A stretch of DNA of 64,000 bases, taken from NCBI GenBank assembly GCA_949152475.1, contig OX424566.1:14655177-14719176 (forward strand), given 5' to 3'. A model generated the notes under the pieces. The model was not told the DNA's origin. It was given only the letters and a program-made list of their open reading frames with translations, and ran no database searches. Position 1 is the stretch's first letter. Each line of letters opens with the position of its first letter. The position numbers and the translations under genes are program-made. Shown in pieces: positions 32,221-44,938 of this stretch. Origin of the DNA: Terebella lapidaria (lineage: Eukaryota > Annelida > Polychaeta > Terebellida > Terebellidae).

Positions 32221-33947
32221 AATTTGTGTGTATAGTTATATGCATTTAAACAATATACTGAATTGTGAATAACCATGTGAAAACTTGTGGAACGTTTTGA
32301 CATAAACTTGCCATCTGGTGCCTAAGAGTTCGGAATCCACCTGCATCCTCAGAATACCAAGTGTCCTTCACTGCTGGTGTGTGGGCGTCCCTGTCATTTC
32401 AATTCATAGCGTGTTCGAAATCAATATCCAATGAACACTTAATTCAACATATCAAAATGACATTCTGATCCACAAAGCCATAGTGTATAATAGCAATTCC
32501 TACTTCAGAAGATTGATTACATGAAAACTGATTACATAAAAATAATGAAATGCACACTGACGCCAGCTGTGTCAGACACAACCAGCTGATTTCCCATCTG
32601 ATTTACATAGGCATGGGGAATCCACTTACACTTAGAATATCGATTCCACTTCACTCTTTGTGTGTGGGCGACCTCTCCTAATTCATTGGCGTGGCAAAAA
32701 TCAATGTCCAATAAACACTTAATTCAACGTCTTCAATACCAAAATGATATTCTGTGAAATATAAAACCCTATTCGGATAACAACAATTCCTACGTCAGAG
32801 GGTAGAGATGGTTACATAAATATAACGATAACACTCGAGAGTGCATTGGCATAACCAACTACAGTGTTGAAAGTTTTTCACCAGGTATGTCCTACAATGT
32901 ACACGCTCGGTGGCCATTACTTGAGTATTTTTGTACAGGTAAGGTGTGGCCAGTAGTCTACAAAGACTATACATACAATATTTTTAGCAGTAATGTGTAA
33001 ATACAGAGGACTGAATTGAGACGTGTTAACATGCAAATAACAGCAAAATGGCATTGTGTTTTCGCTTGGCAATTTTGTCATTGATAGGGTTTATACTCAG
33101 ACGTAATTACTGCAATTGGAGCATGAATACATATATGTACCCTGATGAGAATAATTGATCTTGCTATATTGTTATTACGTATTACGTTATACACGACAAC
33201 GAGTAGAGACAAACATTACAAGCTTTTGGGTAGTATGAAACAAATTCAAACATAAAAAATTCTGTCAAAGTCACCAAAGACCAGAAGTTGGAGCACACAT
33301 AATTTGTTCTTGTGTCCCAAAAGTACATCCAACATCTCTCAGGAGCTATGCAGGCATAGACAGGACGCACTCGACCACACCATAATCAACGCCAGCCTCT
33401 ATCACTTCAACAAATGTACAATGTATATCCCTAAAATTTTGACCTTTTGCTGAACATCTGGACAGTAATATTCACACAACAATACATCTGTGTTGTTCTT
33501 GTTGCACATTGGTGTGTTTCAGTCTATCATTTACTCAATTTTAAAATGACATTACTTAGATGACACACTCTATTCCTGGACCCGAGTATCTATACACTGC
33601 ACCTATCTGTGCTAATTTGGACAAAGCGTGACAGGTGAATATCAGTGAGCGTATTAGCATTCCCAAGCAGTGTGCTATGGGCAATGAAATCTAGGGCTTG
33701 TCCAATGTTCATATACCGATCAATGGATGGATACTTGGACGTGTGTCAACTCTGTGCCCTCACAGATAAGTACTATAAGGAGAGACTTACCATCAGTATG
33801 CGTGTAATCAGTCATAACAATGTTGAATACCAACTGCTTGCAGGAACATGTCCGTGCCCGAAACATGTTTAGTTCAGTGATTGTACACATTTTCAATGGT
33901 AGCTTGACATTTCTGAATACCTGCATGCATGTTACATTCAATGTGAC

Positions 33948-34775
33948 GTGTCTTTGGATAAACTATTTGGTCGAGCTTTGTTTCTATTGCAAAATGTTAT
34001 ATTTTACGTTTGTTTTTGGCATCATCAAAATCTACTTTATTTGTGGTAATAGATTGATACCTACATTGATACCACTGAGTCGGTATCACTGCTGGCGGAC
34101 GTTAAATCTGTCTCCGAGGATACCATCAACTCAGTAGCCTTCTGGCTATTGATTAGGTACTTATGTACTTGTCACATATCTGTTCCATGGGGTTTATTTC
34201 GGATTTCTAAAATATTTTCATAGGTTGTTGAGCAGTTGTATACTAATTCCATCAGGTTTACAATAGAAACAACTACATTTAACACACTGTCTGCCCCTGA
34301 TGACGCCAGTGTGTCTTTGGATAAACTATTTGGTCGGGCTTTGTTTCTATTGCAAAATGTTATATTTTACGTTTGTTTTTGGCACCACCAAAATCTACTT
34401 TATTTGTGGTAATAGATTGATACCTACATTCATACCACTGAGTCGGTATCACTGCTGGCGGACGTTAAATTTGTCCCCGAGGATACCATCAACTCAGTAC
34501 CCTTCTGGCTATTGATTAGGTACTTATGTACTTGTCATATATCTGTTCCATGGGGTTTATTTCGGATTTCTAAAATATTTTCATAGGTTGTTGGGCAGTT
34601 GTATGCTAATTCCATCAGGAGTACATTTAACATACTGTCTGCCCCTGATAACGCCCGTGTGTCTTTCCATAAACTATTTGGTCGGGCTTTGCTTCTATTG
34701 CAAAATGTTATATTTACGTTAGTTTTTGTCATCATCAAAATCTACTGTATTTGTGGTAATAGATTGATACCTACA
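33948..34775 (+). repeat. Tandem repeat, about 360 bp x 2.3 copies (copy C)
   Basis: Starts of GTGTCTTT at 33,948, 34,311 and 34,659 give periods of 363 and 348 bp. It is the same repeat as 3,343-4,195, with its own substitutions and small deletions. Confidence 0.85.
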
Positions 34776-35030
34776 TACACACCATAACATAACATACTAT
34801 TTGGGAAACATAATCTCCTGAAGTTTCGACTGCTGAAGATGGTTTTTGACCATGAACATGTCATAGTGTATTTGTTAATATTTTTTTTCTGAAAATACCA
34901 CTTGACGACATCAATCTATCCAGGGCGCTTTGCTGGTCTGATGCAATTATCTTGTTCATCAATATGCGACTCTTTCAACAAGGGAATCTGCCTGACGCGA
35001 GTCCTGTCAGGCAGTGCATTTCCGTCAACC

Positions 35031-35290
35031 TTAAACATTGAAGTATGGTTGTTTCATGGGTGTTATATTTCTTGTATTCCTTTCCACTGTATCGATATCC
35101 ACCCCTTGTGAATGCCCCTTGCCCCTTGAGTCCCTTCCATGTAACCGGACCTCCAGAAACGACCTCCTTAGAAATCGATGTGAAAATTGAATCAGGTCGA
35201 GAAATTTCCTGTGGACAACAACTATTAGTATACATTGTAGTAAGACAACAAAGAGCGAATATAGACAAAAACTAGCAAAAACATATATAG
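35031..35290 (-). pseudogene. Copy C of the membrane-span and tail segment
   Basis: On the minus strand one frame runs from the hydrophobic segment (ending Q-C-I-L-I-V-V-V-H-R-K-F) through L-E-V-R-L-H-G-R-D-S and H-S-Q-G-V-D-I-D-T-V-E-R-N-T-R-N to a stop at 35,031-35,033. The tail is thus intact. Just upstream a 20-base local duplication and a 64-base deletion (relative to copy A) break the frame, so the copy as a whole is unlikely to be functional. Confidence 0.4.
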
Positions 35291-36994
35291 GATAGGGAAA
35301 AAAACATATAAAGGACAGGGGAAAAACTTGGTGTGGAACGAGGCTCTGGTGGTGAACTTATATCCGTACAGCGTGGTGAACAGCTTGGTCCATACAGCGT
35401 AGGGAAAGAGTTATCCCACTGAGTTGGTTCCATACAAAAAAAGGGTTGTGGAGAATGTACAGGGTTTGTTAGTTTGGCAGGGGTTGATGGACATTCGCTA
35501 GTTAGTGTGAGGAAAATAGTATCGGTATAGTAACTTTTATGATCAGTTAATAGAAATGTACTCATCATTTCTGTTAACTATTTCTGTATTCTGTGTACAC
35601 CATGAACAAAGTATTGTTTTGCTAACACAATGGCCGAAAATGGGAGCCAGTCATTTAGTAAGGATGTGACTTGTTTTTATGCCCATTTCTTGGAGAATCA
35701 GTAGAGAATCAGGGGAAATCATTGGTACTGACTAGATTTTGTCACCTCACATGTCAGCACTGGTCAGCTGTTATGTACATTCATTGTTTTTGTCTATGCC
35801 TGACTAACACATGAGTATTTCAAAATAGAAGTTTACTCCATTTGTTTTATTTACATGCAATGCTTTTTATCTCTTAGTGAAGTACTCAATTGCCACAAAC
35901 AAGGAATATCCTATTTATATTCCGTTATTTATATACAAGAAAAACTTGAATATCATGCAATACAGTCCTTTAATATAGTAGATTTACATGTACAATGATG
36001 ATACCCAGGATGTATTCAATTAGAAGAGTAGAACGGTGTACCACCCTAATGATTAAACAAGCAGAAAAAAAGATATGATAATCATCTTTCAAAATACAGT
36101 ATTGGCATTTTAGTTGTATTCTCATGTTTGATGTACATGCCTTTCCTTGCACTATACGGGAATTAAACGCCGTCTAAATATTGACTGTCTCATGTATCAA
36201 ATGTGTGTTCCCTGGACTCCCTGAATATCGCCTATATATGGACTGTTCAAATATCAAATATGAACTCTACCTGAACACTCTATATATTGACCGTCACATT
36301 TATCAAATATGAGCCTTCTGAACTCTATTCACACTTTCGATTATGAGAGATATGTCTGTCTCTTGTCAACATACAGCATTGCACATCAATCAAATCAACA
36401 ATGCCTAGGGACGGGTCAGTTGATAGCGCATGTGACGACGGACTGTTAAGTGATACATATCCACTAAGATTGTGGAAAAAGCATGAGGAAAATCAATTCT
36501 TAGAATAATTCTCTCTTAGGTGAATGCGCGTACCAATGTCATCTGATTGGCGGGGTTTATGGGCTTAAATGCACTTGAGAATGGCAAGGATTTATCCACA
36601 GGCGTTGTTCTACATTCTAGGAAGTCTCCCATTGAAATATTTACTGAATAAATCAATGTTATTTTGCACAAAATAAATTTGCAGTTTCATTGCTATAACA
36701 CTTCACTGTGCAACTTGTGCATGCAATTTGTGATGACAATTCAAGTGTAACGAACAATCGCTCCAATCCCGCAACACACACTGACGATGTCAATAAATTT
36801 TCTTTGATGTGCTTTCCAATTTGATTTAGTGGTAATGTGAGGAACATACTCGACTTGTCACGGTAGATTTGACGACTTTGACTCCCGCATGCCATTCATT
36901 GAACAGGATCTTCAAAGTGCACGTCGAGTACTCAAAATCTAGGCACATACACCACTCAACTGCATCACTAGCTTGTTAGAATGACAGATTTCCA

Positions 36995-37230
36995 TTACTC
37001 TTCCGGAATGTCCATTGCGTTGTCCTCAGCATCTCTACATCTGCTGAAGCAGATGTTTAAATGTAGAAGATTGCTAAACTCAGCACGATGTGTCACTTGA
37101 GTATGCCAGAAATGCATCCAGTGCTGTCTTCCGAGTAGGTTTTGGATATGGACAAATGTAGCTTCGCCTGGAGCTGATTTCATGGACGGTTGGTTCACTC
37201 AAGTGTCATACTGGGGGAAAGGAATGCTTA
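36995..37230 (-). pseudogene. Copy C of the H-I-H-N-L / Q-H-W-M-H segment
   Basis: It reads S-G-V-I-K-G-V-S-I at its 5' end, meets a stop, then N-Q-P-S-M-K-S-A-P through Q-H-W-M-H-F-W-H to a stop at 36,995. H-I-H-N-L is H-I-Q-N-L here. It is near-identical to the copy at 25,279. Confidence 0.35.
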
Positions 37231-40200
37231 CTCCTTTTATAACACCAGATTGTTTTGTTCGATTCTGTTCCCATTTGGCCTACATTGATTTAATTGATCA
37301 TTTTATTCTTGGGCATCTTATCCCAGTATTGAAGGTTGAAGTGATGTTTGGCATAATGATAATACTACTAATACTAATAATAATAATAATAGTTGATATC
37401 ATCGCCCCCAAAATAGAGGAGTAAATTTAGCAAGATAATGTGATTACTGATTCCGGAATGTAATCTGATTGAGCTCATGATAATGCATTGCTGAAACACA
37501 ACTCGGCTGTCACTGAACATACCCAAAACCATAAATTTCATTACGTTCATTTTATTGATGGATCCTAATTCGATAATTATCAGAAAGGTGATGTTGCCTC
37601 AAAGTCTCCCATTTGAGTTGGCCTCCGAAGATATAAATGATTATCCAATCTTCGACCACTCTTGCAGTAAATTGCACAGGGAGGCGCTTTTAGTCCACCA
37701 ACTGGTGGACTTCGCGTTGCACTTCGATTAAAATTGTGGGCACAACAAACATAATGTGTAATAAATGTGCTACAATGATGTCGCATAATAATGTGTAATT
37801 TTACCGAAAATCAGTTTAACCTTATAGACGGAATCGCCTGTAGAAGTTTGAATACTCAAACAATAATGATATGCAATGTACATAAACACTCGCAAAAATA
37901 CGAATCAGTGTAATTTACCGCACTCAAACACACAAAAAAGAATGATGTATGATGGATAAACAAATCTCAGTGTCAAGCTGAGTTTCGATCTCGTTTCTCT
38001 TCTCCAACCACAGGGCAGACTATCCTTCGTGCAGGACGCACTCTACTACATCAAATTCAACACCAGTCTATATCAGCTTGACAGACATGTGTGTTCCTCC
38101 CATTACTAATTTTGGGGTTATTTTCTGCTCAGTACATTACCAATGCAACACTCAAAAAATGCATCAAAATCTGTGTGAATATTGTTTATTGTCACATTTC
38201 ATTTTACAAATACTACAATTATATTACAATTATATTATTCCAGATAAAATCTTGGAGAGGACCCTCAATTCCTAGATACAACTCTATGTTGGTATGCATA
38301 TCATGCACACATCTGCTCTAACTTAGACCAAAGCCTGACAAGTGATTATAAGTGACTTGTTGGGATTCCCGACCAGCGTGCTATGGGTAATGAAGTCATG
38401 AGTGGGGGTATTGTTCATAAATGTTAATAATTGAAAGGAGGCATTTTAGATACATGATGGACGTGTATCGTTTCTGTGGAGCACAAGAACTTTGTTCGCT
38501 GCGGACAAATACATGAACTATCAGGAGAGTGTTAGCGCCCATATTTGAACAAATCTTGTGACAAACATAAACCTATCTTGTGTCTAATTTGGGATTGGCA
38601 TCTGTCATACATCAACTGGCCAGCATATAGACGATATAACGATGATACTCGTTGATGATCATGCATTAAAGTTAAGGCATATCGTACATATACAAGGTGT
38701 GAATGTAATGTTTACATTTGCACCTTATCTGGGCATGATATCCGCGTAAGTTTCAATTGCTGAGAAACATATTGCCACGAAGAACATGATATTTTCTTCG
38801 AATGTCCTTTCCTGAAAATACTACTCGACAACACTACTCTATCGATGGGTGTTCTCTAGTCTGACGCAGTCATCTGGTCTATCAATATTGAACTGTCTCA
38901 ACAAGTGGTAACTGCTAAAAAATGTTCATACAGCCAGAGCCTGGTCAAACAGTGAATTTCCGTCCAAAATCGACAAGAAATATATTTCTCGTATTTCGTG
39001 TGTCTCGTATTTCGTTCGGCTGTATCGATTTCCCCCCATTGGGATTGCTGGGTCCCGTGCATGTAACCGTACCTAATGAAACAAAGCCTTTGAGAACTAG
39101 GTCAACTATTTACTTCCTGTAAATAAACAACGCATGTGGTCCAAAAGTACTTTTCAGAGAATGTTATATCAAAGGATTACTTTGAATCTTTTTGATCATA
39201 ATCAATGCTTTCCTTGATTTCAAGCAGTTGTTGTATGAAAAGTGGGTGGGGGTAACAGGGGCCAACATACTTGGTTCCATACACTTCTTATTGACGTACG
39301 ACCCCAGAGTCTCTGTGGGTAATACTACTGATCAATGTGGTAAAATCCATCCCTTGGAGTGCAGCGGCACCGTGGACCTGCACTGCAGGTTCCTACTGCT
39401 TGTTGTCAACCAGACCCAGAATATAGAATATATACTCAATCTATTATACTCGAAATATAATTGTTATTCATCTGCTGATATTTATTAATGTCGCAAGAAA
39501 CAATTGGCATTACATAATGTGGCAAGTGACAATCACGAGTATGCATCACACATGAAAACGTGCTTCTAAGCGAACCTGGTGCCTAAATATAAGTCTTTGT
39601 CATCCACTGTGACGCTAATAAGTGGAGTGTTCACATATCATCGGGTGTCAAATATTACATATATATTAGATCGCCATCTTTTACCCGCATGTCTCATTGA
39701 TATCTATGGGAAATGATAAAGATGTCTCATTGAGCCTTAATCATTACTACTGATGCATGATAAAGCTAAAAAAAATCGAGTATTTTTAATATTATTCATG
39801 ATATATTTTATTATAAACTAGGTTAGGGTATACCTAGTTTGCCACTCGAGGTTCTGGAACTGTCAGTAATTTCGTTACTGTAGCTTGCATAAGTGTTCAG
39901 AATTACTTCAAAATAATTGAAACCGCTACTGGGAATATATAGAGTGAAAGAGGATATGTTATATGTGTTAAGATTACACATAAGACAACACATGATCTCA
40001 CACAATCTCCCAAACTGGTGAAACCAGTCCAGGATTGCATAGATGACGAATTCCCCCAGGGATGTCACGAATGACCTGCAAATCTGACTCTCTGTCCTGG
40101 GGTGCTAACTATATTATGTAATTAATATGTAATTAATTAGCAAGTATTTATATACAGAATGGCATTGTTACAAGTACATGTATATTAAGGCTGACCCGGA

Positions 40201-40893
40201 ATGCACCGTATCATTTGAAACAGCCTCTCCGTTCACTCTGAAAACTGTTGCTATGCATGCAACTTGAATTATTCAATCATTTACACGTGGTATTATACGG
40301 CATCATGAAGAATGGGTGCGATATAAATTTCACACAATTATTACCTCTGGCAGACCTGTTCAGTTTGACACATAATCAACGTCCTTGGAGACATACTAAC
40401 AGCTGGTCTTTCATTCAATATTCAAAATAATTTTCCCCATTACATAATATGTTATCAAATTACACGCCAGATTACACATAAGATTACCTATAATTACACA
40501 AATTAATATTTCGTCTTTGACAATCCCAGTCTATGATTCCATAGCACCTACCGAACTGCTTCTGATCCCAGGATGCTAATTTTGTAAATGATTAACAAGT
40601 AGTGATATAAATAGTAGCTTTGTTGCAGGTACATACAGAGTATAACGGTGAATGCACCATGTGCAGGTGATGTTCTATATTCTTGGAATTCTTGTGTTGA
40701 AATCTTTACTGAATAAATCAACAGAATTTTGCATAAAATACATTTGTATTTTCTTTGATGTAACACTTCACTGTCCAACTTAAAAGCGATTCCCTGGAAT
40801 CTGCCAAATCGTATTTTATGACGTCATACTGACTCTCTGAAGATAAACATTGACATGTGGTCATTTTTGCTGAATTTAAGCAATTTTTTCAAA

Positions 40894-41956
40894 AGGATAT
40901 TTTTCTGTGCTTAAAAACCTACTAGAGCACGACTGGCGCACAACGCAAGCCGGTCAGTGTAAGCCTACATTCCGCGACTAGCGGCACCAAACAGCTACGC
41001 CGAGACACTATTTTCCCACTGGAAAAAAGTACCCATGGCAACTTTAATGTCCGACAGTAACGTGAGCGACAGAGTGCACGTGACTGTAAAGATAATTTGG
41101 CCAGAATATAAGTAAATTCTTTTGTACAACTTAGCGCCTGCAAAAAATCGTTGTTTGAAAATTGTGTTTGTACAAGTATAGTCCACATTTGATAGGTCTC
41201 TTAGAAAGTAAAAATTCGTAGGTGACAGTTAAATCCACAGTTTGTGTCTAGATGTATAATCTACATTTGGTTCGTGCCTCGAAAAGTGTAGATTCGTGGA
41301 TCAGAATCTATAGTTAAATCTACAGTTTGTGTCCAGATGTATAATTGACATTTGGTAGATATCTATAAATTATCTAGATTCGTGGAAAAGAATCTACAGT
41401 TGGAACAAAGAAGTGACGTCACATGATAGCTTAATAACTGTTATTTACCAACAAAAAACTATAACCAGGTGCAGAAACCCCCACATTGTGAATCAACTCT
41501 GAACTTTTGGTATTATCAGGGCTTCAGCAATAGTATACAGAAAGTGTGTGTATATACATTATGCATTTAAATGATACATTTCATCAAGCATATGCATAAT
41601 GGAACTGTCAGGAGCCTTGGAGACTGGGTTGACATTCAGTATTGAATATATCGGTTGGGTGGGTAAGCTGATGATATATTATGTCATAGATTCAAATTGA
41701 TTAAGCACCAAGAAGTTGTTACATTATCAGATGTTCAACCAAGCATGTCACCTGCCGATCAGGCGATTATCGTGCCAATTGACACCACGGGAGTCCACAT
41801 GGGGTGACGAAATAACTGACCACTGCGAGATGGGGCGATTTTGGCTCTGCTATAAATTATGTTGGCTTGTCAAAGTTATGTGCATATCCCAGGATCTCCT
41901 CAACTTGAAGCTAAGAAATTTTAAACACAGATTCCTGAAGTTTGTCATGGAGTGGT
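40894..41956. other. Unassigned sequence with a short tandem repeat
   Basis: Nothing recognisable is seen at 40,894-41,200 or 41,405-41,880. Between them lies an 85 bp imperfect tandem repeat (about 41,205-41,400; the phrase TTAAATCYACAGTTTGTGTC starts at 41,229 and 41,314). The right end leads into the transposase remnant. Confidence 0.6.
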
Positions 41957-42780
41957 TGCCATGCGACGTAATGGGCTAAACAGACTGAGAAAGCGAGGCA
42001 AAACAACGTCACACAGGAGAAGTCAGCAAGATCCTGAGGAGGAATACTGAGGCAGGTGTGCCAAGCAAACCGCTTGTTTGTTCGCCTGTGTACTGGAGAC
42101 CATACCATGCCAACCAGGGTCTTGAGAGTACAGTGGCAGAACGCTATAGGTGTACGCATATCCAGAACACTAGTGAACTGTCGATTAGTTTGCGCTGCGT
42201 ATCGTCCCAGGTGACCACTAAGGAAACCTCTGCTGAGGTAAAAACATCACGAGCAACGTCTGCAGTGGGCAAGGAATCACCGCCTTGGGAAAACCGTATG
42301 AGATAACCGCCATGGGATAACCATATCGGTGGGATAACCATATGGTGAGCTTTCCGAGCAGGTGGGAAAAGTGACCTTGTGATTCTGATCGGCAATCTGG
42401 ATCAACACCAGTACATGGACATCTTCGACCGAACAATCTTGCCATTCGTTCGATGGGCCTTCCCAGACAATTTTGTGTACCAGGATGACAGTGCTCCTGC
42501 ACACAGGGCTCGTACAGTGGCCACTTTCCTTCAGGATCAGGGGGTTGAGCACTTGCCATTGCCAGCGTGTTCACCAGATATGAGCCCCAAAGAGAAGCTA
42601 TGAGCTGAAGTATTCCGTCGGATCAACAACCTTGTTCGGCAACCAACCAGTGTGGATGAATTGTGACAGGCTGTGATAGACGCATGGGCCAAGATACCCC
42701 TGAACACCTTGAGGACCCTGTCTGAGTGTATGCCCCGCCGTGTGATGGCACTACAAACAGCCAGGGGAGGTCACACGTGA
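41957..42780 (+). pseudogene. Tc1/mariner-type transposase remnant
   Basis: The C-terminal half is clear: G-N-L-D-Q-H-Q-Y-M-D-I-F, then Q-D-D-S-A-P-A-H-R-A-R and A-C-S-P-D-M-S-P-K-E, with 34 residues between the second Asp and the Glu (DD34E). It ends M-P-R-R-V-M-A-L-Q and G-G-H-T followed by TGA at 42,778-42,780. Upstream, 42,104-42,210 encodes W-Q-N-A-I-G-V-R-I-S-R-T-L, matching the helix-turn-helix region. The part with the first catalytic Asp is missing, replaced by a short GGGATAACCATA-type repeat (42,300-42,345). In-frame TGA codons stand at 42,601-42,603 and about 42,664-42,666, where relatives have Trp. The enzyme would have cut and pasted DNA at TA sites. No terminal inverted repeats were found. 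Confidence 0.85.
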
Positions 42781-43126
42781 CACTAAACATTGTTGGTGCT
42801 AGATGGCATAATGACGCTCAATCTTGTAAAGTTTCATGTATCTGCTGTTGCGTGTTGTTGATGTATTAAACCTAAATTATTAATCTATTCTTGGCACAAT
42901 TTGGCGTTGGGTTGGTGGTTCTCGACAACAGTGTTTACCAGATTGAAAATACAAGATGAAGGATACACTAAGTATGAGGTTAGATGATTATGCACGCTAG
43001 ACAAGACAAGTTTCTTGCCAATAATAACTAAAAAAGATTGATGAAAATAAAAAAATAAAAAATATATATCCCATATTAAATGTCAACCCTGTACATCCAG
43101 CAGTCTACCTCTCAGGCACAGCATCT
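42781..43126. other. Unassigned spacer
   Basis: AT-rich sequence between the transposase remnant and the minisatellite. It may include the 3' end of the Tc1-type element. Nothing else is seen in it. Confidence 0.5.
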
Positions 43127-43943
43127 GTAGGTGAAGGACAAGTGCCTGGTGGGAGCTACTCAGACACGTGCAGGTCATGGACAAGTGAGGGGTGGGAACC
43201 ATTGAGACACAGACACCTGCTGGTCAAGGACAAGTGAGCGGTGGGAGCTACCCAGACACGGACACCTGCAGGTCAAGGACAAGTGAGCGATGGGAGCTAC
43301 CCAGACACAGACACCTGCAGGTCAAAGACAAGTGCCCGGTGGGAGCTACCCAGACACAGACACCTGTAGGTGAAGGACAAGTGCCTGGTGTGAGCTACCC
43401 AGACACAGACACCTGCATGTCGAGGACAAGTGCCTGGTGGGAGCTACTCCGACACCTGCAGGTCATGGACAAGTGAGCAATGGGAGCTAACCAGACACAG
43501 ACACCTGCAGGTCAAGGACAAGTGAGCGATGCGAGCTACCCAGACACGGACACCTGCAGGTCAAGGACAAGTGAGCGGTGCGAGCTACCCAGACACAGAC
43601 ACCTGTAGGTGAAGGACAAGTGCCTGGTGTGAGCTACCCAGACACAGACACCTGCAGGTCAAGGACAAGTGAGCGATGGGAGCTACCCAGACACGGACAC
43701 CTGCAGGTCAAGGACAAGTGAGCGGTGGGAGCTACCCAGACAGAGACACCTGCAGGTTAAGGACAAGTGAGCGGTGGGAGCTACCCAGACACAGACACCT
43801 GCAGGTTAAGGACAAGTGAGCGGTGGGAGTATTCGGACACAGACACCTGCCTGTCAAGGACAAGTGCCTGGTGGGAGCTACCCAGACAAAGACACCTGCA
43901 GGTCAAGAACAAGTACCTGGTGGGAGCTACCCGGACACAGAGA
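43127..43943 (+). repeat. Minisatellite, 49 bp unit, about 17 copies
   Basis: The unit contains GACACCTGCAGGTCAAGGAC and then AAGTGAGCGGTGGGAGCTAC and CCAGACAC. Starts at 43,261 and 43,310 give the 49 bp period. Variants alternate between GTGAGCGGTGGG and GTGCCTGGTGGG types, and some units have GTAGGTGAAGG in place of GCAGGTCAAGG. Since 49 is not a multiple of three, the ORFs across it (such as 43,192-43,476) cycle through three frames and are not a gene. Each full unit carries the 10 bp palindrome ACCTGCAGGT. Confidence 0.95.
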
Positions 43944-44548
43944 GGACGCACTCGATCACACCAAAATCAACGCAAGTCTCTACAAGTTCAACAAATGTAT
44001 TTTCTTCATGTCTTGTGGTGAACATCTGGACACTATTATTCATACAATAATACACGAGCTTGTGTTGTACTTGTTGCATATTGCTGCGTTTCAGTCTTCC
44101 ATTACCAAAAATTTCAAATGGCATTATTTAGATGATATACTCTATCTTGACCTTGTCTAATGTTTATAAACCGGTCATTGGAGGGATACTTGGAGGGATA
44201 CTTGTTTCCGATAGATAAGTACTATAAGGAGAGACTTACCGACAGTATGCATGTAATAATTCATAATGGTCCTGAATCATCATAATAATCTTAAATCACA
44301 ACTTCTTCCATGTAGATGTCCATGCGAAAACATGTCTAGTTACGTGTTTGTAAACATTTTCGATACTAGCTTGACGTTTCTGAATACATGCATACATTTA
44401 ATTTACTATGTATGCATACACACCATAGCATAACACACTATTTGGGAAACATTATCTCCCGAAATTTTAATTGCTGAAAGCTGTTTTTGCCCATGAACAT
44501 GATATTGTCAATACTTTTTTTCCGAAAATACCACTCGACAACATCAAT

Positions 44549-44938
44549 CTATCGATGGCACTTTGCTGGTATGATGCAATTATCTTGTCTATCAATATGT
44601 GACTCTTTCAACAAGGGCCTCTGTCTGACACGAGTCAGGTAGTGCATTTCCGTCCACCATTGACATTGAAGGTTGTTTCGTGGATCTTTTATCTCTCGTA
44701 TTTCGTTATGATGTATCGATATCCACCCCTTGTGAGTGGTGAGTCCCTTCCATGTAACCGGACTTCCAGAAACGACCTCCTTAGAAATCGATGTGAAAAT
44801 TGGTCGAGAAATTTTCAGTGGAAAACAACTTCTATTAGTATACACTGTGGTAGGATAGGAAAGATAAAAAAAAAATAGGATAGGAAAGACAAAAACCAGA
44901 GAAAACTGAACTTTTTGGCAAGGTTGTGATTGGTTCAA
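44549..44938 (-). pseudogene. Copy D of the membrane-span and tail segment
   Basis: This minus-strand frame is open for 129 codons. It starts in a hydrophobic stretch and ends with K-E-S-H-I-D-R-Q-D-N-C-I and a stop. Compared with copies A and C the membrane and tail parts lie in different frames, and V-D-I-D-T is followed by a stop, so the open frame is a patchwork of shifted pieces. The K-E-S-H-I-D-R-Q-D-N-C end is the part shared with the copies near 15,810, 22,950 and 34,950. Confidence 0.3.

Larger units (their letters stand above)
32221..40893. repeat. Array block, copy C (partner of copy B)
   Basis: It matches copy B as described there. The left end, near 32,221-32,400, is also found at 63,870-64,000. 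It has the 365 bp array (as in copy A) but lacks the MITE at 28,594-29,157. The 95-codon frame at 39,192-39,488 has a near-identical twin at 27,512-27,799; the few differences say nothing about coding. Similarity to copy B stops sharply at about 40,893. Confidence 0.85.

Noticed and set aside
42379-42780. Reassigned genetic code (TGA as Trp)
   Set aside because: The pogo-type transposase in the same window has TAG and TAA as well as TGA, and gag and other frames end normally. Ordinary pseudogene decay is enough.
43127-43943. CRISPR-like array
   Set aside because: Repeats follow each other directly with a 49 bp period and no unique spacers, and the DNA is eukaryotic. It is a minisatellite.
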